Origin: Sebaldella sp. S0638
GTDB taxonomy: Bacteria; Fusobacteriota; Fusobacteriia; Fusobacteriales; Leptotrichiaceae
DNA: 32,177 nucleotides
Direction: 5' to 3'
NCBI RefSeq assembly: GCF_024158605.1
Contig: NZ_JAMZGM010000045.1
Span: 1 to 32,177, forward strand
The position numbers and the translations under genes are program-made. The notes under the pieces are model-generated. The model did not search any database, had not been told where the DNA came from, and saw nothing but the letters and a program-made list of their open reading frames with translations. This document shows, piece after piece, positions 7,637 through 15,612 of this stretch (position 1 is its first letter; each line of letters opens with the position of its first letter).

Positions 7637-8522
7637 TCACAATATTGACGTGCGTGTCATAAATTTGTATTTTGAAGCAGTGCAAAAAAGATATGATTTT
7701 GAAATAAATGACAGCCTTAATCCTGTTTTGGGGGAATTCTGCATTGTTGAGACTGCAAGAGGACTGGAAATGGGAAAGGTCTATACCAAAGCATCATACG
7801 TCAAATCTGATACTATTTCAGTGCCGCTGAAAAAAGTTATCAGAATTGCTACTGACAAAGATATGGAAAAGTATAATGACCTGAAAGCTGAAGCTGTAAA
7901 AGCCAGCTATGTCTTAAAAAATAAAATTAAAAAGTTTAATCTCAATATGAAATCTATTGAGACTGAGTTTACATTTGACAGAAAAAAACTGATATTTTAT
8001 TTTGCTTCTGAAGATCGTGTAGATTTCAGAGAACTTGTGAAAGAACTTGCCAGTATTTTCAAACTTAGAATAGAATTACGACAGATTGGTGTACGTGATC
8101 AGGCGAAACTTATCGGAGACTGCGGAGTTTGCGGGAAGCCTTTGTGTTGTAAGGCATTTATTAATAAATTTGATTCTGTTACCATAAAGATGGCCAGAGA
8201 TCAAAGTGTTTCAGTCAGCCCCACTAAGATGTCGGGAATTTGCGGAAGATTAAAATGCTGCCTGAATTTTGAATACGATCAATATGCTGAAAAACAGAGA
8301 TTTTTTCCTGAAATCGGACAGAATGTTTCTACTCCGGCAGGCAGAGGACACGTTATCAGTACTAATGTTCTAAATGATTTTTTATTTGTTAATGTTCCTG
8401 AAAAAGGAGTTATGAAATTTGAAATCAATGAAATTACTTTTAACCGTGAGGAAAAAGAAAAAATACTTAAAGAAATTGAAAAGCAGCACATTGAATTATC
8501 TGAAATTAAGGACGAACAATGA
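7614..8522 (+). CDS. ricT: PSP1-domain protein RicT (YaaT-like)
   Basis: A protein of 302 residues from ATG 7614 (an upstream in-frame GTG at 7599 is possible; neither has a strong ribosome binding site, and coupling to the upstream gene is likely). It has the PSP1 core (CIVETARGLEMGKV; KKLIFYFASEDRVDFRELV) and both Cys groups, CGVCGKPLCC and GICGRLKCCLNFEYDQY. In Bacillus the RicA-RicF-RicT complex carries two [4Fe-4S] clusters and works with RNase Y in mRNA maturation and in phosphorelay control. Whether RicA and RicF exist here is not visible. The gene starts inside the Cys-less paralogue and its stop overlaps the methyltransferase start. Confidence 0.88.
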   Translation: MEKSFIGDHNIDVRVINLYFEAVQKRYDFEINDSLNPVLGEFCIVETARGLEMGKVYTKASYVKSDTISVPLKKVIRIATDKDMEKYNDLKAEAVKASYVLKNKIKKFNLNMKSIETEFTFDRKKLIFYFASEDRVDFRELVKELASIFKLRIELRQIGVRDQAKLIGDCGVCGKPLCCKAFINKFDSVTIKMARDQSVSVSPTKMSGICGRLKCCLNFEYDQYAEKQRFFPEIGQNVSTPAGRGHVISTNVLNDFLFVNVPEKGVMKFEINEITFNREEKEKILKEIEKQHIELSEIKDEQ

Positions 8523-9190
8523 TTCTGAATAATAATGAATATATAGAATTTCTTGAAAGCAGCGGACAGAAAATTATAGTTAATAACAATTTATTTAAAA
8601 TTACGAATGATCCGCTTCTTCTTGCAGATTTTTGCAGAGAAAATATAAAAAAGAACGGAACACTTCTTGATATAGGGGCGGGTAATGGTATCCTCCCCTT
8701 ATTATTAGCCCAAAATATCCATTTGAGCAAAATATTTGCCGTAGAGATACAAAAGGACAGCTTTGACTGTTTAAAGAGAAATATAGCCATTAATTCCCTT
8801 TCTGATAAAATCATTCCTTATCACACAGATATTAACGATTTTTTTCCGGACAGTGAATTTGATTATATTATTTCTAATCCTCCTTATTATAGGAAAAATT
8901 CCGGTACTTTATCGCAAAATGAAGAAATTTCCATTGCAAAATTTGAAGTAAAAATGACTTTGGATAATTTAGTTTTAAATATAAAAAGACTTTTAAAAAA
9001 TCACGGTTTTTTTTATATTATAATTATTCCCGGACGCTTAAATGACTTGATGAAAGCTATTTATGACAATAAACTCAATGTTTTGAAATTAAGATCAATT
9101 AAGTATAATAATAAAATAAAATTTATTCTTGTAGAAGGCAGAAAAGGAAGCAGACCCGGAGATACTGTAGTAGATACAGTTTCTCTTTAG
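8519..9190 (+). CDS. TrmN6-like tRNA1(Val) adenine-N6 methyltransferase
   Basis: A 223-residue class I SAM-dependent methyltransferase. The SAM-binding motif I is DIGAGNGILPLLLA (residues 51-64), followed by an acidic strand end (AVEIQKDSF). The catalytic NPPY motif is at 120-123, typical of N6-adenine methyltransferases. The lead-in DPLLLADFC resembles the YfiC/TrmN6 and Gram-positive YabB group, which methylates A37 of tRNA1(Val). The substrate is inferred from the family. It begins with an ATGA overlap with ricT, so it is the last gene of the operon; its 3' end contributes one arm of the terminator. Confidence 0.8.
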   Translation: MILNNNEYIEFLESSGQKIIVNNNLFKITNDPLLLADFCRENIKKNGTLLDIGAGNGILPLLLAQNIHLSKIFAVEIQKDSFDCLKRNIAINSLSDKIIPYHTDINDFFPDSEFDYIISNPPYYRKNSGTLSQNEEISIAKFEVKMTLDNLVLNIKRLLKNHGFFYIIIIPGRLNDLMKAIYDNKLNVLKLRSIKYNNKIKFILVEGRKGSRPGDTVVDTVSL

Positions 9191-9205
9191 GGCCTGCTTC
9201 CCTTT
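9146..9205. terminator. Bidirectional terminator between trmN6-like gene and GNAT gene
   Basis: The arms are GGAAGCAG (9146-9153) and CTGCTTCC (9194-9201), extended by CCC/GGG after one mismatch. The + strand continues into CTTTT and the - strand into TTTT, so it can serve both converging operons. The left arm lies inside the methyltransferase coding sequence. The loop contains a second short hairpin (ACTGT/ACAGT). Confidence 0.7.
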
Positions 9206-9207
9206 TA

Positions 9208-9723
9208 TTATAAATATATTTCATATCTTAAATTTTTTATATTTTTTTCTTCCCATTTTATCTCATCTAAAAATACTCCTCCGTTTTTCTCAATGACTCT
9301 TTTAGAATTGATATTATTTCTGTTACATGTTATCAACAGTTTCCTATGCCCGTTTTCTTTTGCTATAGGTTTCAAAAGACCGAGCATTTCTGTTGCATAA
9401 CCCTTTCCTCTTTCATCCGGAGCAATTATATATCCTACATTTCCTATATAGTGAAACAGTTCTTCTCCTGAATCTTTCCTAAGAGTAATCCTTCCCACTA
9501 TCTTTCCGTCTTCTATTGCCCAGTAATTTTTCATTGGAATGATTATCTCGCCTTTTGGATATTCACTTATATAATCAAGATAATCCAAAAATTTTTGAAA
9601 ATTAAATTTTAAAAAGGATAATTTAAAGGTATAAGAACTCTCTATTTCATTATTTCTTCTAATCTGCTTCACGAAATCTATATATTCTTTTTTATATTCA
9701 ACACTAGGTTTTACCAGTTTCAT
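9208..9723 (-). CDS. GNAT-family N-acetyltransferase
   Basis: A 171-residue protein with ribosome binding site GTGAGG. It has the GNAT core: a central strand (YWAIEDGKIVGRITLRK), a beta strand (VGYIIAPDERGKGYATEML) carrying the acetyl-CoA P-loop pattern R-x-x-G-x-G/A as RGKGYA, and a distal NxxSxRVIEKNGG (NINSKRVIEKNGG). This matches RimJ/RimL-like or YesJ-like acetyltransferases. The acceptor is unknown. It lies directly after rnpB with no clear terminator between them, so it may be read from the same transcript. Confidence 0.8.
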   Translation of the reverse strand: MKLVKPSVEYKKEYIDFVKQIRRNNEIESSYTFKLSFLKFNFQKFLDYLDYISEYPKGEIIIPMKNYWAIEDGKIVGRITLRKDSGEELFHYIGNVGYIIAPDERGKGYATEMLGLLKPIAKENGHRKLLITCNRNNINSKRVIEKNGGVFLDEIKWEEKNIKNLRYEIYL

Positions 9724-9751
9724 TATACCTCACTTAAATTATGTTTTTTAT

Positions 9752-10086
9752 AAAGGCTTTAGTATAAGCCGGATTTTGTTTCTGCTAATCATTTATCTAG
9801 GCTGACAATTAACTGCCAGCTCGAGCAAATTACCCTAAAGTCAGAGCGAGCAACTCCTTTTTAGACTTACTATTTATTCTTGCTTCAGGAGGGGTTTACC
9901 TAGCTGGTCAAATTTCTTAGACCACTGGTAGTCTCTTACACTACCTTTTCACCCTTACCGTAAACGGCGGTTTTTTTTCTGTGGCACTTTCCTTAAGATT
10001 ACTCTCAGCAGCCGTTAGCTGCCTCCCTGCTCTGTGAAGTCCGGACTTTCCTCTTCCTTACGGAAGCGATTAGCCCTAAAGCCTTT
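9752..10086 (-). ncRNA. rnpB: RNase P RNA
   Basis: This is the catalytic RNA that matures tRNA 5' ends. On the minus strand it starts AAAGGCTTTAGGGC, and the end TAAAGCCTTT pairs with it as P1. Conserved region I is GAGGAAAGTCCGGAC; the 3' conserved region V is ACAAAATCCGGCTTATA. Between them are GGAAAGTGCCACAGAAA and GGTAAGGGTGAAAAGGT, both standard bacterial RNase P RNA elements. The length is about 335 nt; the ends are set from the P1 pairing and may be off by a few bases. A possible -10 (TAAAAT) lies 8 bases before the 5' end, but no good -35 is seen. Its first 72 bases are also read as the C-terminus of the upstream protein gene. Confidence 0.95.
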
Positions 10087-10551
10087 ATATACATATTTTA
10101 CACCAAAACATAAAAAAATAAAAGTTATAATTGAAATTATATATATAATTAGAGAATTATTTTTGTTATTTTCTCCTAATTCTTTAGCAACTTCATATGA
10201 ATACTCACTGTATTTTCCGTTTTCTATAAGATCCTTCGGTTTATTCACTGCTTTATCAAGAGATTCCTTTTTTATACTCAAATCATTTGACACATATAAA
10301 TTTACTTCTGTTTCTCTGTTGTCTTTTTTTATAATCTCCAACAATATTGTATTTTTATTATCTTTTAAATTTATTATTTTTTTACTGAAGTCATATTCAA
10401 AAATAAAATTTATTCTGCTTTTATTTTCTATTTTCTTTATTTTCTTTTCAAATTCTTTTTCTGAATTTTTATCAAATATCCCTATATTATCTTTTATTTC
10501 GAAGGCACACAGATTTACACTTATTATTATAAATAAAATTATTCTTTTCAT
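10015..10551 (-). CDS. Small TPM-like membrane protein whose frame ends inside rnpB
   Basis: A 178-residue protein with ribosome binding site GAAGGA. It has a short signal-like N-terminus (KRIILFIIISVNLCAFEIKD), then a segment like the start of TPM (YgcG) domains: IKDNIGIFDKNSEKEFEKKIKKIE followed by a beta strand INFIFEYD. A single C-terminal transmembrane helix (about 133-152) is followed by a basic tail. The tail's last 23 codons and stop are exactly the first 72 bases of rnpB. The domain is shorter and more divergent than typical TPM proteins, so the family is a weak call. It follows nif3 by 10 bases and probably belongs to the same transcript. Confidence 0.6.
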   Translation of the reverse strand: MKRIILFIIISVNLCAFEIKDNIGIFDKNSEKEFEKKIKKIENKSRINFIFEYDFSKKIINLKDNKNTILLEIIKKDNRETEVNLYVSNDLSIKKESLDKAVNKPKDLIENGKYSEYSYEVAKELGENNKNNSLIIYIISIITFIFLCFGVKYVYKGFRANRFRKEEESPDFTEQGGS

Positions 10552-10561
10552 TTTTTTCCTT

Positions 10562-11338
10562 CTATACTATTTTAAATATTTGATTTTCTTTTGCCTGTAT
10601 AATTTTTCCATTAAAAAATTCTGATAAATCTCTTTTTATTAATTCTGAAAAAATATTTTCACTTTCATAATGACCTATATCTATTAATGTAAGTCCTCCT
10701 TCAAGGGCATCCAGTGTTTCATGATGCTTCAAATCTCCCGTTATATACAGATCCACAGTCTTATCCACTTCTGGAATCAGAGAACCGCCGGCTCCGGTTA
10801 ATATTGCTATTTTTTTAACTTTCTTTTTCTCCCCTGCAATTCTTATATTTTCCAAATTTAATTTTTCCTTTATCAATGTACATATCTCAGAAATACTCAT
10901 TTCTTTTTTAAGTTCCAGGATACGCCCTAACCCGCTTTCAGGAATACTTTCATTTTTTATCCAAATGCTTTTTTCGCCGTTCAAATCTAACTTCTCCAGT
11001 ATAAAATCATTAAGCCCGTCAGCAGCAGAATCTACATTTGTATGCATACTGTATACAGATATTTTCTTCTCTGCAAGTCGTAAAATTTTTTCTCCAAGTA
11101 ATGTATCACTTGTTATCCGCTTGATTTCAGAAAATATCAAAGGATGATGTGAAATTATAAGCTCTGCTCTGTTTGCCACAGCCTGATCTATTACATCAGC
11201 TGTGACATCAAGACAAACTATTACCGCAGAAATATTACTCTCTTTTCTTCCTACTATCAAACCAGAATTATCCCATTTTTCAGCAAGTTCAGGATTATAT
11301 TTTTTTTCCAGAAAATTCATTATATCTTCAAGTTTCAT
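10562..11338 (-). CDS. Nif3-like dinuclear metal-centre protein (YqfO/YbgI family)
   Basis: A 258-residue protein with ribosome binding site AAGGAG. It has the Nif3 pattern: EKWDNSGLIVGR near the N-terminus, IISHHPLIF (H64-H65), SMHTNVDSA (H99, D103), and a C-terminal IDIGHYESE that supplies the last His and Glu. These residues bind two metals in the family. It was once called GTP cyclohydrolase type 2-like, but the cellular role is unclear. It lacks the PII-like insert of longer members. It sits 13 bases after the sigma-like gene and in many Firmicutes it also neighbours rpoD. Confidence 0.9.
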   Translation of the reverse strand: MKLEDIMNFLEKKYNPELAEKWDNSGLIVGRKESNISAVIVCLDVTADVIDQAVANRAELIISHHPLIFSEIKRITSDTLLGEKILRLAEKKISVYSMHTNVDSAADGLNDFILEKLDLNGEKSIWIKNESIPESGLGRILELKKEMSISEICTLIKEKLNLENIRIAGEKKKVKKIAILTGAGGSLIPEVDKTVDLYITGDLKHHETLDALEGGLTLIDIGHYESENIFSELIKRDLSEFFNGKIIQAKENQIFKIV

Positions 11339-11351
11339 AATATTCTCCTTT

Positions 11352-12281
11352 TTAATTCAGATATTCCATGCTTTCTTCCATTTGTTCCTTATTCAGATTA
11401 AAAGCAAGTTTATTTAGGGCCTTTTCTCTTAGTACATTTATGTTACTCTCTTCTATATTTAATATTTTTGATATTTCTTTAGTTTTATAAAATTTACCGT
11501 CTAATCCATAATACATCATCAGAATTCTTTCATCTAAATAATTTAATTTTTTTGGAATATTGCTTAATACGTATTTTCTAGTCAAATGAGATACTTTCTC
11601 CACTATACTGTAGGAATTTTCCGGCATGTCATCCATTTTGGCAAACAGTTCCTGAAGAGCATTTAAATAGTTAAGCTCTATATTCATTTGCTTTGATATT
11701 TCTTCCAGACTTAGCCCGTTATTAATTTCCAGCTGCACTTTCAGATACAGAATATAAGCCAGTTCTGATGCTTTAAAATCTTTCAGTATTTTTTTCTGAT
11801 ATTCAAGAATATATTTTATGGCAAAATTCTTAAGCCAGAATTCTACATCACTTTCAGAATGCTTCAATTTTTCAATTCCGTTAATAACGCCTATTGTGGC
11901 TTCCTGTACCAGATCAAGGAATGAAAACCCCAGTTTTACATATTGCAGGCTCTCTCTTATCACTATTTTCAAATGTCTGTTTACCAGCTGATCTTTATCA
12001 TTTTCATCAATTTCTTTTATTTTCATCTGTTTTACGTTATGATCCTTTATATCGTTTAGATATATTTCTATTGTCTCTTTTTCGGATATATCTGCATTTT
12101 CTTCATCTATTATTACGAAATCGTTATTTTCTAAAGAAACTCTGATTTCAGGAATATTTTCAGTATATAAAAAATTTACAATGGCTCCAAACTCTTCGTC
12201 TGAAAGATCATACTCCTGAAAGAGCTCTTCCATATTATAATTTTCGTTTCTCCGTATCGTATCCATTATGCTCTTTAACAT
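11352..12281 (-). CDS. Divergent sigma-70-like protein (RpoD paralogue)
   Basis: A 309-residue protein (an alternative start at 12266 gives 304). It aligns along much of RpoD: region 1.2 ETIEIYLNDIKD versus [12 protein letters not shown], region 2.1-2.2 FLDLVQEATIGVINGIEKL (121-139) versus [19 protein letters not shown], and region 4 YLDERILMMYYGLDG then KTKEISKILNI. The core-binding helix 2.2 is therefore kept. The promoter-reading parts are not: the region 2.3-2.4 block that reads [12 protein letters not shown] in RpoD is VEFWLKNFAIKY here, and the region 4.2 recognition helix [13 protein letters not shown] is EESNINVLREKAL. The N-terminus may be a region 1.1-like fold. It could be an alternative sigma, an anti-sigma-like competitor for core, or an auxiliary factor. 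Confidence 0.75.
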   Translation of the reverse strand: MLKSIMDTIRRNENYNMEELFQEYDLSDEEFGAIVNFLYTENIPEIRVSLENNDFVIIDEENADISEKETIEIYLNDIKDHNVKQMKIKEIDENDKDQLVNRHLKIVIRESLQYVKLGFSFLDLVQEATIGVINGIEKLKHSESDVEFWLKNFAIKYILEYQKKILKDFKASELAYILYLKVQLEINNGLSLEEISKQMNIELNYLNALQELFAKMDDMPENSYSIVEKVSHLTRKYVLSNIPKKLNYLDERILMMYYGLDGKFYKTKEISKILNIEESNINVLREKALNKLAFNLNKEQMEESMEYLN

Positions 12282-12313
12282 TATATATCACATCCCATTG
12301 TTTTATTTATAAA

Positions 12314-12356
12314 ATTATAGCATAAAATCATGCTTTTTAATAGTTTGTTAAACTAT
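12314..12356 (-). promoter_or_regulatory. Promoter and operator-like inverted repeat of the sigma-like gene
   Basis: On the minus strand an extended -10, TGCTATAAT (12314-12322), lies about 33 bases before the start codon. No good -35 is present. The -35 region and the DNA just upstream hold a perfect inverted repeat with 7-bp arms, ATAGTTT and AAACTAT around GTT (12340-12356). A second small inverted repeat, GCAT/ATGC (12320-12333), overlaps the -10. An extended -10 without a -35, plus a palindrome at -35/-50, fits a regulated promoter. Confidence 0.5.
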
Positions 12357-12379
12357 ATTTTTATTTGTTCTATGTATTT

Positions 12380-12413
12380 AAAAAAGCTAATTTCATATAA
12401 ATTGAAATCAGCT
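12380..12413 (-). terminator. Rho-independent terminator after rpoD
   Basis: On the minus strand an 11-bp stem with one G-T pair, AGCTGATTTCA / TGAAATTAGCT (12403-12413 and 12385-12395), is followed by TTTTTT. The first arm includes the rpoD stop codon. It separates rpoD from the sigma-like gene. Confidence 0.8.
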
Positions 12414-13571
12414 CCTGTAATCTTCTAATTTTTTCCTTCTGCTCGGATGTCTCAGTTTTCTCAATGCTTTTACTTCTATCTGCCTGATTCTCTCTCTTGT
12501 GACATTAAATATTTTTCCTACTTCCTCAAGAGTTTTTGGTGAACCATCGTCAAGACCATATCTGTATCTCAAAACCATTTCCTCACGTTCACTTAGTGTT
12601 TTTAATACTCCGTCCAGCTGTTCTTTCAGTAATACCCTTGTTGTTGCATCATACGGATTTAAAAACTTATCATCTTCCACAAAATCCCCAAGTTCACTGT
12701 CTTCTTCGCTTCCTACCGGAGTTTCCAGCGAAATAGGATCCTGATTCATTTCAAGTATGCTTTTTACTTTATCCACAGGTATTTCCAGCTTTTTCGCCAA
12801 TTCTTCAGCTGTAGCTTCTTTTCCCGTTTCCTGAAGGATAATTCTGCTCTCTTTTTTAATTTTATTAATTGTCTCTATCATGTGAACCGGTATTCTTATT
12901 GTTCTTCCCTGATCGGCAATTGCTCTTGTAATAGCCTGTCTTATCCACCATGTAGCATATGTAGAAAACTTAAACCCTTTTTCATATTCAAATTTCTCCA
13001 CGGCTTTCATTAATCCCATATTGCCTTCCTGGATCAGATCCAGCATTTTTAGACCTCTGTTTGTATGTTTTTTCGCAATACTTACCACCAGTCTCAAATT
13101 AGATTCTATAAGCTTCTGCTTAGCTTCTTCGTCATTTTCCAGAACTTTTTGTGCAAGGGATATTTCTTCTTCATATGTCAAAAGCGGTATCTGTCCGATC
13201 TCTCTCAGATACATCTTTATTGGCTCATCTACATCCATTATTTCAGCCAATTTTATTAAATCAGTGTGAAGTAGTTCGTTTACTTCTGTCTCGTCAATTT
13301 CTTCCTCGTTAAACTCCTCTTCCTCTATTTCAGGAATTTTTTCGGACTTTTTTGAAGAGTTACTGTCCATATAGTCTTTTTTCTCAGTAAGTGTATCCAC
13401 TATACTGATTCCCTTATCCTCTATTCCACGAATTAACTGATCTATTTTTTCTACTGGGAAATCTTCCGGAATAACACTGTTTATTTCTTCATAGCTTATT
13501 ACTCCGTCTTCCTTTGCCTGTTTCACAAGCTCTAGTAATTTATCTTTTAAATTCATATTTTTTTCAGACAT
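12408..13571 (-). CDS. rpoD: Primary RNA polymerase sigma factor RpoD (sigma-A)
   Basis: A protein of 387 residues from ATG 13571. This start is chosen because GAGGAG lies nine bases before it; an in-frame ATG at 13592 has its own bases used as that ribosome binding site. Regions in order: 1.1-like N-terminus ([14 protein letters not shown]), acidic linker, 1.2 ([16 protein letters not shown]), 2.1-2.4 ([37 protein letters not shown]), 3 ([15 protein letters not shown]), 4.1-4.2 ([34 protein letters not shown]). All DNA-reading residues are standard. It overlaps the dnaG stop by eight bases, so the two are cotranscribed. The length is like Gram-positive sigma-A, without the long E. coli insert. 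Confidence 0.97.
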   Translation of the reverse strand: MSEKNMNLKDKLLELVKQAKEDGVISYEEINSVIPEDFPVEKIDQLIRGIEDKGISIVDTLTEKKDYMDSNSSKKSEKIPEIEEEEFNEEEIDETEVNELLHTDLIKLAEIMDVDEPIKMYLREIGQIPLLTYEEEISLAQKVLENDEEAKQKLIESNLRLVVSIAKKHTNRGLKMLDLIQEGNMGLMKAVEKFEYEKGFKFSTYATWWIRQAITRAIADQGRTIRIPVHMIETINKIKKESRIILQETGKEATAEELAKKLEIPVDKVKSILEMNQDPISLETPVGSEEDSELGDFVEDDKFLNPYDATTRVLLKEQLDGVLKTLSEREEMVLRYRYGLDDGSPKTLEEVGKIFNVTRERIRQIEVKALRKLRHPSRRKKLEDYRS

Positions 13572-15345
13572 GATCTGATTCTCCTCGGACATAAAGTTTA
13601 AATTTATTATATAATTCCTTGATCTCTTGTAAACTGTGAATATTTTTTAGTTCATGCTCTATCTGTTTCATATAGAAATAATTCTGGTCTTTTTTATGTA
13701 TCTCTTTTTCCAGCTCTCTGTTAAACCAGTCTGTAAAAAGTATTTTGTAGTATTCATCTTCTTTCTCTATCTCCAGATCTGCTTCTCTTGAAAATTTAAA
13801 AATTAATTTTTTTTCTTCTTCGTCTATCTCTGAATTATCTAATATTTTTGTATTAAAGTCAATTTTTTTTAATTTTTTTAAAATTTCGATTATTATGAAA
13901 CTCTTTATATCTTTTTTCTCAAACTCTTTATAATATTGAGGATACTTTAAAATTAACTTTAAAGTAGATACTTCCAATAAATCATAGTTCAACTTATTTT
14001 TTATCGAAATTTCTTCTTTTTTAAATTCCTTAGTTCTCGTTTTCTTATATTTTCCTGAATCTTTCTTCAGGATCTCTGCTTCAAGATTTTGCTTGCTTAT
14101 CCCTAATTCTTCACTTAACTTATCCAGATAAATATCAATTTCAATACGATTCTGCAAATTAGCAAAAAATTCCTTAAATCTGTCTATAAATATTTTTTTT
14201 CCTTCTACTGTTTTTATATCAATATCATATGAAAACACTGAGAACATATATTCAAATATATCAACAGATTCTTTTAACAATTCTACGAATTTTTTTTTGT
14301 CATTTGACTGAAAGAATTCATCCGGATCCTTTATTCCTTTTGGGAAAAAAAGGCACTTAACATTGAATTCATGTTTTTTCAGAATATAAGAAGCTCTGAA
14401 TAATGCATTTTTACCAGCTTCATCACTATCATAGGCTATGACAATATTGTTTGTGTATCTCTTTAGCAACTTTGCCTGTTCGTCTGTAAATGCAGTACCT
14501 AATGATGCTACAGCGTTCTCAAAGTCATTTTTATGTGCGGAAAGTACATCCATATAACCTTCCATTAATATTACAAAGCCTTTTTTTCTGATTTTTTCCC
14601 CTCTGCTGACCAGACCATAAACTTCACGGCTTTTATTAAACACTTTTGATTCTTGTGAGTTTATGTATTTAGCTGTATTGTCGCCGTCAAGGGCTCTCCC
14701 CCCGAAACCGACTATATTCTGATTTCTATTATAGATGGGAAATATAATCCTGTCACGAAATACATCAAAAAAGTTTCCTGTACTCGCTCTCTTTATCAAA
14801 CCTAATTCTATCAGGTCTTCATTAGAATAGTCTTTATTTTTAAAATTTTCCAGCAGACTATCCCAGTTTTCAGGAGCATATCCTAATTTAAATCTTTTGA
14901 TATCATTTTCGTTCAGGCCTCTTTTTTCCAAATAATTCAAGGCCTTTTTATTTTTAAAGATATTTTCTGAATAAAATTCCAGCGCACTTTGTAATATCAT
15001 ATGAAATTTTTGCAGTGAATTTTGCTGTTTTGCATCACCGCTTTTTCCGGAAAATCTGCTTTTGAACGGGATATTATATTTATTTGCCAGTTCTTCCACT
15101 GCTTCTCCGAAAGTCAGATTGTTTATTTTCATATAAAATGTTATTACATCTCCGCCTATTCCCGAACTGAAATCTTTAAAAATATTTTTTCCGGGACTTA
15201 CTGTAAATGAAGGTGTTCTTTCTGGTTTAAATGGAGATAACCCTGTATAATTGGCTCCTGATTTTTTCAGATTCACATATTCGCTTATTACCTGTACAAT
15301 GTCCAGTTTATTTATAAATTCCTGTATTTCATTATCTTCAGACAT
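13564..15345 (-). CDS. dnaG: DNA primase DnaG with all zinc-ligand positions replaced
   Basis: A protein of 593 residues from ATG 15345 (ribosome binding site GGAG six bases before; an upstream in-frame TTG overlaps that site). DnaG makes the RNA primers for replication. The N-terminal fold is clear ([26 protein letters not shown]), but the usual C-x2-H and C-x2-C ligands are S37, K40, D58 and S61 (SPFK and DFSS). The RNA polymerase domain has [13 protein letters not shown] and YGL; the TOPRIM site is MEGYMD (E262) and AYDSDEAG (D306, D308). The C-terminal 150 residues should hold the DnaB-binding helices. The rest of the protein is normal, so this looks like a zinc-free variant, not a pseudogene. 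Confidence 0.95.
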   Translation of the reverse strand: MSEDNEIQEFINKLDIVQVISEYVNLKKSGANYTGLSPFKPERTPSFTVSPGKNIFKDFSSGIGGDVITFYMKINNLTFGEAVEELANKYNIPFKSRFSGKSGDAKQQNSLQKFHMILQSALEFYSENIFKNKKALNYLEKRGLNENDIKRFKLGYAPENWDSLLENFKNKDYSNEDLIELGLIKRASTGNFFDVFRDRIIFPIYNRNQNIVGFGGRALDGDNTAKYINSQESKVFNKSREVYGLVSRGEKIRKKGFVILMEGYMDVLSAHKNDFENAVASLGTAFTDEQAKLLKRYTNNIVIAYDSDEAGKNALFRASYILKKHEFNVKCLFFPKGIKDPDEFFQSNDKKKFVELLKESVDIFEYMFSVFSYDIDIKTVEGKKIFIDRFKEFFANLQNRIEIDIYLDKLSEELGISKQNLEAEILKKDSGKYKKTRTKEFKKEEISIKNKLNYDLLEVSTLKLILKYPQYYKEFEKKDIKSFIIIEILKKLKKIDFNTKILDNSEIDEEEKKLIFKFSREADLEIEKEDEYYKILFTDWFNRELEKEIHKKDQNYFYMKQIEHELKNIHSLQEIKELYNKFKLYVRGESDHV

Positions 15346-15377
15346 AATCTTCTCCAATTATTTTATCCATCTATACA

Positions 15378-15405
15378 ATTATATTTTATAATTTTAAATA
15401 GTCAA
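15378..15405 (-). promoter_or_regulatory. Promoter of dnaG-rpoD
   Basis: On the minus strand TTGACT (15400-15405), a 16-base spacer and TATAAT (15378-15383) lie about 33 bases before dnaG. This gives the primase/sigma operon its own start after the rpoZ stop. Confidence 0.75.
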
Positions 15406-15430
15406 GTCTATTTTTAAAATTATTTTACAA

Positions 15431-15604
15431 TTATACTTTTACTTTCTCTTCAAGTATCTCTTCAAATACCTCATCCATTATTTTTGATTTTTCTTCACCT
15501 TTTAAAAATAGCTCTCTTGCTGCTTTTCCTGCCACTATGGCAAGCTCATATTTATTTGGAATTTTATTTAATAACTCATCCACTGTTATATGTCTTTTTT
15601 TCAT
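15431..15604 (-). CDS. rpoZ: RNA polymerase omega subunit
   Basis: A 57-residue reading frame with AGGAGG before its ATG. The sequence begins MKKRHITVDELLNKI and contains NKYELAIVAGKAARELF, the omega core motif (N-K-Y/F-E-L-v-x-x-A-x-R/A-A-R). Omega helps fold and hold the beta' subunit. It is shorter than E. coli omega (91 residues), lacking the C-terminal tail. It follows gmk directly, as in Firmicutes and many other phyla. Confidence 0.9.
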   Translation of the reverse strand: MKKRHITVDELLNKIPNKYELAIVAGKAARELFLKGEEKSKIMDEVFEEILEEKVKV

Positions 15605-15612
15605 TTTTCCTC

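Noticed and set aside
13572-13592. Longer rpoD start
   Set aside because: The extra codons contain the ribosome binding site of the downstream ATG.
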